Assembly (NCBI GenBank): GCA_016217665.1 | Contig: JACRHF010000073.1 | Coordinates: 1-39,765 of the forward strand | Direction: 5' to 3' | DNA from: Nitrospirota bacterium | Lineage (GTDB): Bacteria; Nitrospirota; 9FT-COMBO-42-15; HDB-SIOI813 | DNA: 39,765 nt | Part shown: positions 25,149-32,816 of the stretch, one piece after another | Layout: the number at the start of each line of letters is the position of its first letter | How positions within the stretch are numbered: position 1 is the first letter of the stretch | The notes under the pieces: model-generated | Seen by the model: the letters and a program-made list of their open reading frames with translations, nothing else | What the model was told of the DNA's origin: nothing | The model's database searches: none | Made by a program: the position numbers and the translations under genes

Positions 25149-25604
25149 ATGAAACCGGTGGTTCAGTTAGAGCTTACTGGCTGCGCTATCGTGAGCGTTG
25201 CCGCCATCGTCGGCCTTTCATACCCAAAGGCGAAATTGATCGCTAATTCTCTTGGCATCTTCGCCCAAGACAAGCATTTGTGGTCGGAGACCTCGCACGT
25301 CCGAAAACTTCTGGGACACTTCGGCATTAAAACAGGTTCTCGTGAAATTCCGTTTCGTTCGTGGGAAGCTCTACCGGACCTCGCCCTGTTGTCGATCAAG
25401 TGGCATCTTGAGAAGGGTCACCCCTATTGGCATTGGGTAGTGTTTGTTCGTGAAAACGGACAGTGCTATGTGCTGGATTCAAAGAAGAGCTTGCGCACCA
25501 ACCACAGAACAGACATTGGGCGAATGAAACCCAAGTGGTATATCCCAGTCATAGATACCCAACCACATCTTACCACGGACGCGCCAAAAGCGACGCGCCG
25601 GTGA
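25149..25604 (+). CDS. C39-like papain-fold cysteine peptidase
   Basis: 151 residues from the ATG at 25149, chosen because the family-type start QLELTGCAIVSVAAIVGLSY follows directly and an AAGGTGG site lies upstream. A catalytic triad can be read: C12 in TGCAIVSVAA, H95 in YWHWVVFVREN, D110 in CYVLDSKKSL. There is no signal peptide, transporter domain or leader-peptide substrate nearby, so a bacteriocin-export role as in ABC-linked C39 peptidases is unlikely. It begins a small accessory patch with DUF2283 and brnA-type genes between fabH and the MFS gene. Its substrate is unknown. Confidence 0.75.
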   Translation: MKPVVQLELTGCAIVSVAAIVGLSYPKAKLIANSLGIFAQDKHLWSETSHVRKLLGHFGIKTGSREIPFRSWEALPDLALLSIKWHLEKGHPYWHWVVFVRENGQCYVLDSKKSLRTNHRTDIGRMKPKWYIPVIDTQPHLTTDAPKATRR

Positions 25605-25610
25605 AAAGAT

Positions 25611-25778
25611 ATGAGAAAGATTAGATACAGCAAAGATGTTGATGCTCTTATTGTCGAGTTGTCAGACAAGCCAATTGACTACGCAGAAGAAGAGGGGCAG
25701 GTTATAGTTCACTTTTCACGCGAAGGAGAGCCTGTACTTATTGTGCCTTTTCGAGGCGTTCTGCTACCCAGACTTTGA
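25611..25778 (+). CDS. DUF2283 family small protein
   Basis: A 55-residue protein missing from the ORF track. The sequence RKIRYSKDVDALIVELSDKP followed by GQVIVHFSREGEPVLI matches the DUF2283 pattern (an IxYDxxxDALYI-type start and a strand with a glycine-glutamate turn). DUF2283 proteins are small beta-rich proteins often found near toxin-antitoxin or mobile genes; their function is not established. It starts six bases after the cysteine peptidase stop and its 3' end overlaps the convergent brnA-like gene by 41 bases. Confidence 0.7.
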   Translation: MRKIRYSKDVDALIVELSDKPIDYAEEEGQVIVHFSREGEPVLIVPFRGVLLPRL

Positions 25779-25962
25779 TGATGGATTGTCGAGGCACGCC
25801 CAAACGTCTTGCTTCTTTATCCAATAAGTGAATCATCCACAAAGGAAAATCTACATTTACTCTTTTCTGTTCTTGCGCAGGTCTCCTTGCTTTTGATATA
25901 GCAAGGTATTTGGCAATATCCTCGCCTTCATCAAATTTCTTATCAAACTCACGTGCTTTCAT
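25738..25962 (-). CDS. BrnA/CopG-type antitoxin
   Basis: 74 residues from the ATG at 25962, which has an AGGAGG site; the ORF-track TTG is upstream. The sequence KAREFDKKFDEGEDIAKYL, then KARRPAQEQKRVNVDFPLWM and RRLGVPRQSIIKVWVAERLE, is typical of the ribbon-helix-helix antitoxins paired with BrnT-like RNases. They neutralise the toxin and repress the operon. Its BrnT partner is reduced to a C-terminal stub immediately upstream, so this antitoxin appears orphaned. Confidence 0.8.
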   Translation of the reverse strand: MKAREFDKKFDEGEDIAKYLAISKARRPAQEQKRVNVDFPLWMIHLLDKEARRLGVPRQSIIKVWVAERLEKAQ

Positions 25963-26137
25963 ATATATCAACCTCCTCTTTTCTGGATCGGCGTACTGAA
26001 ATAATCCTTATCTTTTCATTAAATATACCTGTAGTCAATAATAATTTTGATGCTAATCGGGATAGGGGGAATCTCTGCGGCCTCGCCCATCTCTGAGAGG
26101 AAATTGCGACTACCCTATAAGAAACACTTCCCATCAT
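25949..26137 (-). pseudogene. BrnT-type toxin, C-terminal remnant
   Basis: Only the last ~22 codons look like BrnT (NEKIRIISVRRSRKEEVDIY), the usual end of these ~90-residue RNase toxins. The first ~38 residues of the 62-codon frame show no BrnT features, so the 5' portion has been replaced or lost. The stop overlaps the antitoxin start by 14 bases, as in intact brnTA pairs. Confidence 0.6.
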
Positions 26138-26148
26138 TAATCAGGAAA

Positions 26149-26177
26149 TTGTAGTATCAGTTCTCCGTTGTTATAAT
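26149..26177 (+). promoter_or_regulatory. Candidate promoter for the second MFS gene
   Basis: TTGTAG, 17 bp, TATAAT. The -10 ends only nine bases before the ATG at 26187, so the transcript would be nearly leaderless. Confidence 0.45.
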
Positions 26178-26186
26178 GTCTCTGCC

Positions 26187-27416
26187 ATGTTGACCCGTGA
26201 AGTTTACAGGCTCTTTGCCGCAAGAATACTGAGAATGTTTGCCTATGGGTTTCTGTCCATTATCCTTGTCCTGTATTTAGCAGAGATAGGCCTCAGTGAA
26301 ATACGGATCGGCCTCCTGCTAACAGTCACGCTACTTGGGGATACCGTGATATCCCTTTTTATGACAACGACGGCCGACCGCATAGGAAGGCGCAGGATGC
26401 TCTTTGCTGGGGCCTGTCTGATGCTTTTTGCAGGAACCCTGTTCGTATTGACCCGGAACTTTTATCTCCTCCTAATAACGGCAATAATCGGCGTCATCAG
26501 TCCGAGCGGCTATGAAGTGGGGCCCTTCCTGTCTATTGAGCAGGCGGCTCTGTCTCAGCTTATCTCTGACAGACAACGGACACATTTTTTCGCATGGTAC
26601 AATCTGGCCGGGGCATGGGCTACTGCCCTTGGAACATTCTTTGGCGGTGTCCTTGCGCAGGGGCTTCAGCAGTTTAACCTCAGTGCTTTTCAAAGTTACC
26701 GGGTCATTATGCTCTGCTACGCTGTCGCAGGAGGGATGCTGGCGTTCCTGTTTACCCGCCTCCCCTCAACGATAGAAGCATCCAACACTAAGTCTTCATT
26801 ACGGTCATCCGGCGCAGCCGCCAACCTCTTTGGATTGCACCAGTCGCGCCGTGTTGTGTTCAAACTTGCCTCGATGTTCACAGTGGATGCATTCGCCGGC
26901 GGGTTTATCGTACAGAGTGTCGTGGCATACTGGTTTCATCTGCGCTTTGGAGTAGAGCCCGCCCTCCTGGGAACTATCTTCATGGCTGCAAACATCCTGG
27001 CAGGTCTTTCAGCGCTTGCCGCCGCCCGCGTCGCCTCGAGAATCGGGTTGATCAATACGATGGTTTTTACTCACCTCCCCTCGAATATCCTTTTGATATT
27101 CATACCGCTAATGCCGAACCTCTCTCTGGCCATCGTGCTTCTCTTATTGCGGTTTTGCATATCACAAATGGACGTCCCTACACGGCAGTCCTATACTATG
27201 GCCGTAGTCTCTCCGGATGAACGTTCTGCGGCCGCAGGAATTACCGGAATCGCACGAACAGTCGGTGCGGCTTTATCGCCGATGCTCGCTGTTCCGATGC
27301 TGGCAAAAACAGCATTCCTTGGATTCCCCTTCTTCATTGCCGGCGGCCTCAAGATTATTTATGACCTGACATTGTGGTATAATTTCCGGACACTCAAACC
27401 TCCGGAGGAGAGGTAA
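26187..27416 (+). CDS. MFS transporter
   Basis: A 409-residue major facilitator protein with about twelve membrane helices. Motif A-like sequence TTTADRIGRRRMLFAGACLM follows helix 2, and a related VASRIGLINTM occurs in the second half. The substrate is unknown. It is followed six bases later by the thioesterase-like gene with a TTG start, so the two are likely cotranscribed. A promoter-like TTGTAG-N17-TATAAT sits directly upstream. Confidence 0.88.
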   Translation: MLTREVYRLFAARILRMFAYGFLSIILVLYLAEIGLSEIRIGLLLTVTLLGDTVISLFMTTTADRIGRRRMLFAGACLMLFAGTLFVLTRNFYLLLITAIIGVISPSGYEVGPFLSIEQAALSQLISDRQRTHFFAWYNLAGAWATALGTFFGGVLAQGLQQFNLSAFQSYRVIMLCYAVAGGMLAFLFTRLPSTIEASNTKSSLRSSGAAANLFGLHQSRRVVFKLASMFTVDAFAGGFIVQSVVAYWFHLRFGVEPALLGTIFMAANILAGLSALAAARVASRIGLINTMVFTHLPSNILLIFIPLMPNLSLAIVLLLLRFCISQMDVPTRQSYTMAVVSPDERSAAAGITGIARTVGAALSPMLAVPMLAKTAFLGFPFFIAGGLKIIYDLTLWYNFRTLKPPEER

Positions 27417-27421
27417 AGGCA

Positions 27422-27832
27422 TTGAGCTATAAACTGATTGGTGATGATAAATGCTTTGTCTGCGGCCCGAACAATCCATTGGGGCTTAAAATACCCTTTG
27501 AGTTTGACAGGGCCGGGAAAAAGATACGGTGTGAGTTTACGCCGGGGCCGGAGTATCAGGGATTCCAGGGGATCACGCATGGGGGGGTCATTACAACCCT
27601 CCTCGATGAGGCGATGGTAAAGCTTGCCTTTGAATTAGGGATCGCCGCAGTTACGGCATGGATGGAGGTGCGTTTTCTCGCCCCGCTGATGACCGGGGAA
27701 AAGGCATACATCTCAGCAACAATCACGCGGGATGAGAAAAAACTCATCGAGGCAACTGCAGAGGCCTGCGCAAGTAATGGAAACGTCATTGCAAAGGCAA
27801 AAGGAAAACTTATCAGGCTAAATCCCCCTTAG
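27422..27832 (+). CDS. Hotdog-fold thioesterase (PaaI/THEM4-like)
   Basis: 136 residues beginning with a TTG just after the MFS stop. The N-terminal CFVCGPNNPLGLKIPFEF and the central GFQGITHGGVITTLLDEAMV are typical of PaaI-type acyl-CoA thioesterases; the HGG turn and following aspartate/glutamate helix form the active site. These enzymes hydrolyse small or medium acyl-CoA. The last codons (AAT CCC CCT TAG) come from palindromic repeat A, copy 7, which supplies the stop. Confidence 0.85.
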   Translation: MSYKLIGDDKCFVCGPNNPLGLKIPFEFDRAGKKIRCEFTPGPEYQGFQGITHGGVITTLLDEAMVKLAFELGIAAVTAWMEVRFLAPLMTGEKAYISATITRDEKKLIEATAEACASNGNVIAKAKGKLIRLNPP

Positions 27833-27871
27833 TCCTCTAATCCCCCTGTATCCCCCTTTAGGAAAGGGGGA
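27821..27871. repeat. Palindromic repeat A, copy 7
   Basis: AATCCCCCTTAG, then a second AATCCCCCTG, then core CCCCCTTTAGGAAAGGGGG. It covers the end of the thioesterase gene and the spacer before smc. The left half seems duplicated. Confidence 0.8.
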
Positions 27872-27969
27872 ATAATTTATTTCCTATATCTTGTATCAAC
27901 CATTACCTGTCACCCATGACATGGTATTTTTTACTTTACATTTAATTTCATATATGGTACAAAAGTCTC

Positions 27970-30900
27970 ATGCGTCTGAGGAAGTTAGAGATCTTCGGAT
28001 TTAAAACCTTCCCGGAAAAGACCATCCTCAATTTCCAACCAGGGATCACCTGTATTGTAGGACCTAACGGCTGCGGTAAAAGCAATGTCGTGGATGCCAT
28101 CCTCTGGGTCATGGGGGAACAGAGCACAAAGACCCTCAGAGGTGAGCGTATGGAGGATGTCATCTTTTTCGGGAGCGAGACGAGAAAGACCCTCGGCCTG
28201 GCAGAGGTCACCCTTACCATTGGAGATATCAAAGGAGATCTCCCCTCTCAATATTCAGAGTATTCTGAAATCGAGATTACCCGAAGGCTCTTCCGCTCCG
28301 GAGAGAGCGAGTATCTCATCAACAAGGTACCCAGCAGGCTTAAAGATATCAAAGAGATCCTGATCGACGCAGGAATAGGGTTTAAGGGACACAGTGTGAT
28401 CGAGCAGGGCCGGATTGAAAAGATCCTCACCTCTACCCCTGAAGACCGCCGGGCCATTATCGAGGATACGGCCGGCATTATGAAATATAAGTTCAGGAAG
28501 ACAGAGGCCTTGAGAAAGTTAGAGGCCACACAGCACAATCTCCTGAGGGTGCGCGATATCATTTCAGAGGTGAAGAGACAGATCAACTCTCTGGACAGGC
28601 AGGTGAGGAAGGCCAGGGAGTACCAGGAACTTGCGGGACAGATAAAAGAACAGGATATTTCCCTCCACGCCCTTAAATATACCTCCTTAGACAGCACGTT
28701 AAAGGGTCTACTCCAGAGAGAAGAGACCCTCAAAGAAGAGGAGATGAGGGCACAATCAGACCTCCTGAGCATAGAGGCAAAGACAGAGGAGATAAGGACC
28801 TTAATTGTTGTCGCTGAGAAAGACCTTGGCCATCTGAGACAGGCGCTCTTTGACTTAGACCGGGAGATCAGCGGGAATGAGAACCAGTTAATCCTCATCG
28901 AAAATCAAACGGCCCACCATAGGGAAGAGGGGGTGCGCCTTATCACAGAGATATCAAAACTGAGAGAGGATCTGGCATCTTTGCGGACAACCGCAGAGTC
29001 TCTCACAATGGAAAAAGAGCTTATTGAGAAGACCCTGGTAGAAAGGGAGTCCTCTATCTTAGAGGAGGAGAGGCAGTATGAATCAGCAAGTATGGAATTT
29101 TCCAGCCTGCAGGAGAGATTGGAGAATGCCCGCGCCACTGTCTTCAGGACGGTCGGAAAGATAACCGAGTCTAAAAACAGACAGACCTCAACCCAGGCAA
29201 GGGTCTCAGAGCTTACAAGGGGTAAAGAGCGTCTTCTTACCGAGAAGGGGGACAGTTCCAGGCTGTTATCTGAGACCTTAACTCAGACCGCCTCAAAGGA
29301 AGAGGTAAAAACAGGGCTGAAGAACAGCTTAAATGAAAAGATACAGTGGATGACATCTCTGTCTGAGAGACTCTCCTCCATAGAGGGGCGTACCGGAGAA
29401 TTAATAGACAGCCTCATTAAGAAGAGAGAGGCCCTTCACCGCAGTGAGGCCCGGTATCATTCCCTTGAGGAGATGGAAAAAAACCTTGTTGGGTATCAGG
29501 AGGGGGTGAGGTCTATCCTCCTTTCAAAGGGGCAGGACAATCCTCCTTTCAAGGGGATTCATGGGATTGTCGCTGATTTTCTTGATGTGCAGTCCACCTT
29601 TTCGGGGACAGAATTAAATTCTGTCCCCAAGGGGATGGGGGGATTTTCTGCAGAAAAGATCATAGAGGCCGTGTTAGGGGAGCGTCTTCAAAATATCGTG
29701 GTAGATGATTTTACAGAGACCCGGAAGGCCATAGAATTCCTGAAATCCAATAGCGGCGGGAGATCTACATTCATTCCTCTAACCCCAAGGACAGGGGGAG
29801 ATCTACCGGCGCTCAGCGGACAAATACCTGGAGTGATAGGTCCTGCTATCTCCTTCATTGAGTATAAAGAAAGTTATAAGACCCTTGTAGAATATCTGTT
29901 CGCCAACATCATTGTGGTTGACACCCTTGAAACCGCCTTAACCTTGTGGGGAAAGGATGATCGTGGCTATACCTATGTCACCCTGGATGGCGAGATCGTG
30001 GAACCGGCCGGCCGTATTACAGGCGGGGCAACGAATGGAAAATCACAGGGGCTGATCCAGAAGAGAAAAGAGCTCCGTACCCTTCAGGGCGAGGTCTTAA
30101 AACTGAAACAAGAGGTGTCAGGGCTTGAAGAAGGGGAGGAGAGGCTCAAGAAAGAGCGGGAAATCCTTCAGGGCGAGACAGAAGGGCTTCATAACCACAT
30201 CCGCAATATAGAGATCTCTCTTGTCAATATAGAGAAGGACATAGCGATACTTAAAGACGGGGAAACAAGGCTGCAGTTACGGGCCGAGACCCTGTCGTTA
30301 GAAGAGAGGGAGATTGATCTTGAGATAGAGAGATTAGCTGGAGAACTCAACCGGTATGAGGCAGAACTCCAGGGGCTTGCCGCAGAACAGGGCGCAGGAG
30401 AACAGGAGATACAGGAATTAATTGAGGCACAGAAGACAGGGAGGGATCGGTGGGAAGACGCCCATAGGGGGATCACAGCAAAGAAATTAGAGCTCGCCAC
30501 CTATACGGAGAAAAGAGAGGCGTTATCCACGCGGCTTCGGGAGATCGAGGAACGCACCGGGGTAGCCCTGCAGACGATCAGCGAAAAAGAGGAGTCCCTG
30601 ATAAAAATCAACCAAAAAATAGAAAACCAGGCATTAGAAAAGACCAGAATTGAGTCCGCGATCAGTGAACTATGGCAGAAAAAAGAGGCCCTCGCAAGGG
30701 AGGCCACTGCAAAAGAGGAGGAACGGGCAGGAAGAGCAGAAGAGATACGGGTGCTGGAAGAGTCTGTCCGTGAGAGACGCAAGGTTATTGAAGGATTAAA
30801 AAATGACATAAATCAGGCAGAGATACAAAAAACAGAGATGCGGTTAGAGATGGGGCACCTCAAAGAGGGTGTCTATGCCGCATACCAGATATCTTTAGAA

Positions 30901-31629
30901 GAGGAGATTAAAACCTTAGACCTGCAGGGATTAGACATGGAAAAGTTATCCGTAAGCGTCACAGGCCTTAAAGAGAGGCTCCAACGCATGGGTCCGGTCA
31001 ACCTTGCCTCGATAGAAGAATACCAGGAGCTCAATCAGAGATATGAATTTCTGACCTCGCAGGAGACAGATCTCACCCAGGCATGTGAGACACTGCATAA
31101 GACCATTTCAAAGATAAATATGACGACGAAGGAGATGTTCTTAACTACATTCCATGTCATCAATGAGAAATTCCAACATCTCTTTCAATTATTCTTCCAG
31201 GGCGGAAATGCACGACTGACACTTACGGATGAAAACAATGTATTGGAATCAGGGATTGAGATCTTTGCACAGCCGCCAGGGAAAAAGGTCAGCCAATTGG
31301 CCCTGCTCTCGGGAGGAGAAAAGGCACTTACCGCCCTGTCACTGCTCTTTGCGACCTTTTTGGCCCGCCCCACCCCATTCTGTGTACTCGATGAGATTGA
31401 TGCCCCCCTTGATGAGGCAAATACAGACCGCTTTATCCGCAGCGTTAGAGACATGACGGGATTCTCGCAATTTGTCGTTGTGACCCATAACAAACGTACT
31501 ATGGAGGGGGCTGATACGCTTTATGGGGTTACAATGGCGGAGGCCGGGGTATCACGGATCGTTTCTGTAAATCTCTCCCGGAGGGAGTGGGTCGAAGAGG
31601 TTGGACTTGTTTCAGCGTCCGCTCTCTGA
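27970..31629 (+). CDS. smc: Chromosome segregation SMC protein
   Basis: SMC is the ATPase core of bacterial condensin. The 1219-residue protein has an N-terminal Walker A (GPNGCGKSNVVDAILWVMGE, ~32), long coiled coils, a hinge at ~528-690 (GIHGIVADFLDV, then IIEAVLGERLQNIVVDD, and later GGATNG), and the C-terminal signature SQLALLSGGEKALTALSLLF with Walker B FCVLDEIDAPLDEANTDRF. The hinge entry is unusual. Two palindromic sequences are translated there, giving LLSKGQDNPPFK and SGTELNSVPKGMGG, each next to conserved hinge blocks. The stop region overlaps the convergent GGDEF gene by 18 bases. scpA/scpB are not in the window. Confidence 0.96.
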   Translation: MRLRKLEIFGFKTFPEKTILNFQPGITCIVGPNGCGKSNVVDAILWVMGEQSTKTLRGERMEDVIFFGSETRKTLGLAEVTLTIGDIKGDLPSQYSEYSEIEITRRLFRSGESEYLINKVPSRLKDIKEILIDAGIGFKGHSVIEQGRIEKILTSTPEDRRAIIEDTAGIMKYKFRKTEALRKLEATQHNLLRVRDIISEVKRQINSLDRQVRKAREYQELAGQIKEQDISLHALKYTSLDSTLKGLLQREETLKEEEMRAQSDLLSIEAKTEEIRTLIVVAEKDLGHLRQALFDLDREISGNENQLILIENQTAHHREEGVRLITEISKLREDLASLRTTAESLTMEKELIEKTLVERESSILEEERQYESASMEFSSLQERLENARATVFRTVGKITESKNRQTSTQARVSELTRGKERLLTEKGDSSRLLSETLTQTASKEEVKTGLKNSLNEKIQWMTSLSERLSSIEGRTGELIDSLIKKREALHRSEARYHSLEEMEKNLVGYQEGVRSILLSKGQDNPPFKGIHGIVADFLDVQSTFSGTELNSVPKGMGGFSAEKIIEAVLGERLQNIVVDDFTETRKAIEFLKSNSGGRSTFIPLTPRTGGDLPALSGQIPGVIGPAISFIEYKESYKTLVEYLFANIIVVDTLETALTLWGKDDRGYTYVTLDGEIVEPAGRITGGATNGKSQGLIQKRKELRTLQGEVLKLKQEVSGLEEGEERLKKEREILQGETEGLHNHIRNIEISLVNIEKDIAILKDGETRLQLRAETLSLEEREIDLEIERLAGELNRYEAELQGLAAEQGAGEQEIQELIEAQKTGRDRWEDAHRGITAKKLELATYTEKREALSTRLREIEERTGVALQTISEKEESLIKINQKIENQALEKTRIESAISELWQKKEALAREATAKEEERAGRAEEIRVLEESVRERRKVIEGLKNDINQAEIQKTEMRLEMGHLKEGVYAAYQISLEEEIKTLDLQGLDMEKLSVSVTGLKERLQRMGPVNLASIEEYQELNQRYEFLTSQETDLTQACETLHKTISKINMTTKEMFLTTFHVINEKFQHLFQLFFQGGNARLTLTDENNVLESGIEIFAQPPGKKVSQLALLSGGEKALTALSLLFATFLARPTPFCVLDEIDAPLDEANTDRFIRSVRDMTGFSQFVVVTHNKRTMEGADTLYGVTMAEAGVSRIVSVNLSRREWVEEVGLVSASAL
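29515..29570. repeat. Degenerate palindromic repeat A, copy 8 (inside smc)
   Basis: Tandem ATCCTCCTTTCAAAGGGG and ATCCTCCTTTCAAGGGGATT, diverged from the CCCCCTTT/AAAGGGGG core but with the same organisation. Translated in frame just before the hinge. Confidence 0.55.
29604..29628. repeat. Perfect 12-bp palindrome in the smc hinge
   Basis: GGGGACAGAATT, one central A, then the exact reverse complement. It encodes GTELNSVP at a loop position of the hinge and is unrelated in sequence to repeat A. Confidence 0.8.
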
Positions 31630-32703
31630 TGTAACGAATAACTGTGAGGCCAGGACAACACGATTCTTGCCCAGACTCTTGGCCATATACATGGCCTGAT
31701 CTGATAATTTCAATAACTCAATCTCATCTTTGGCATGGTCCGGATAACCGGCGACACCAAAGCTTGCAGTCACCCTGAGAGATAGCCCATCCTCTCTGAG
31801 GAATTGATACTTATTGATGTCTGATTTAATCCTCTCTGCTATTTTAAGGGCCATGTCTACAGGGGTATGCGGTAGAACAATCACAAACTCATCCCCCCCG
31901 TAACGGGCAATGATATCAACGTCTCTGAGGACATTGACCAATATGCTGGCAACTTCCACCAGGGTTTTACTGCCATAAAGATGACCATGCCGGTCATTAA
32001 CAAGTTTAAAAGAGTCTAAGTCCAAAAATATGATGGAAAACGTAGAGTTGTACCGCTTGCATCTCTTGATCTCAATATCCAGGGCCCTGTAGAGGTATCT
32101 CAGATTAAACAGCTTTGTTAGGTCATCCGTTATCGCTAAATTGGCCATCTTTTGATATAGATTCGACCTCTCTATAGCGATGGCTGCCTGATCAACCAGC
32201 TTCAGCAAAAGCTCCGTATCCTTGTTGGTAAAGGGTATCCCATCCTTTTTATTCAGGATCTCTAATACGCCAATGGTTTTCTTTTTGCTGGTTACAGGGA
32301 CACACAATACACTCCTGGGGATAATGCCTTTAGCGTTATTCTTAACATAATCTGAAAAGCGTTTATCGCTTAATACATCTTTGATGATAAGGGGTCTTCC
32401 CTTTTGAGCAACCCATCCCGCCATCCCCTCTCCCAACTTAACGCGCATCCCTTGCAGCCCCTCAGGCTGCTTTCCTTTTGTTACGGCAACATAGAGGTCA
32501 TTTCTCTCCTCATCGTAGAGCAGAAGGGACCAAGCATCCGACCGTACAAGCTTTTGGACATTCTCCATAATGATATCCAATACCTTGTCTAATTCGAGGG
32601 TAGAGGTCAGGGCCTTGCTGACATGGCCAAAGAAGGAAAGCTCCTTCCTCATCTGTATGATTGCAGCCTTAAGTTCCCTGTTTTCTTGTTTGAGGTCTCC
32701 CAT
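31612..32703 (-). CDS. GAF-GGDEF diguanylate cyclase
   Basis: A 363-residue cytoplasmic signalling protein. A short N-terminal coiled coil (LKQENRELKAAIIQMRKELS) leads into a GAF domain (about 35-175; DAWSLLLYDEERNDLYVAVT, MAGWVAQKGRPLIIKDVLSD, SVLCVPVTSKKKTIGVLEIL) and a GGDEF domain (about 195-355) with the intact active site RYGGDEFVIVLP. It should make cyclic di-GMP from GTP, tuned by an unknown ligand of the GAF domain. No clear RxxD inhibitory site is visible before GGDEF. The 3' end overlaps smc, convergently, by 18 bases. Confidence 0.92.
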   Translation of the reverse strand: MGDLKQENRELKAAIIQMRKELSFFGHVSKALTSTLELDKVLDIIMENVQKLVRSDAWSLLLYDEERNDLYVAVTKGKQPEGLQGMRVKLGEGMAGWVAQKGRPLIIKDVLSDKRFSDYVKNNAKGIIPRSVLCVPVTSKKKTIGVLEILNKKDGIPFTNKDTELLLKLVDQAAIAIERSNLYQKMANLAITDDLTKLFNLRYLYRALDIEIKRCKRYNSTFSIIFLDLDSFKLVNDRHGHLYGSKTLVEVASILVNVLRDVDIIARYGGDEFVIVLPHTPVDMALKIAERIKSDINKYQFLREDGLSLRVTASFGVAGYPDHAKDEIELLKLSDQAMYMAKSLGKNRVVLASQLFVTSESGR

Positions 32704-32816
32704 GATGGCCCCGGATGAAGTCTCCTCTTACTGAGATGATAAATGAAGGATAATCAGATTGTCCCTTAAGTTAAGTGCAGACTCTTTATCGGAAAAAGGG
32801 GAAGGAGGTCTTAAGT

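Noticed and set aside
28248-28898. 216-codon minus-strand ORF within smc
   Set aside because: Antisense to the SMC ATPase head and coiled coil; serine/leucine-rich translation typical of a reversed coiled-coil gene.
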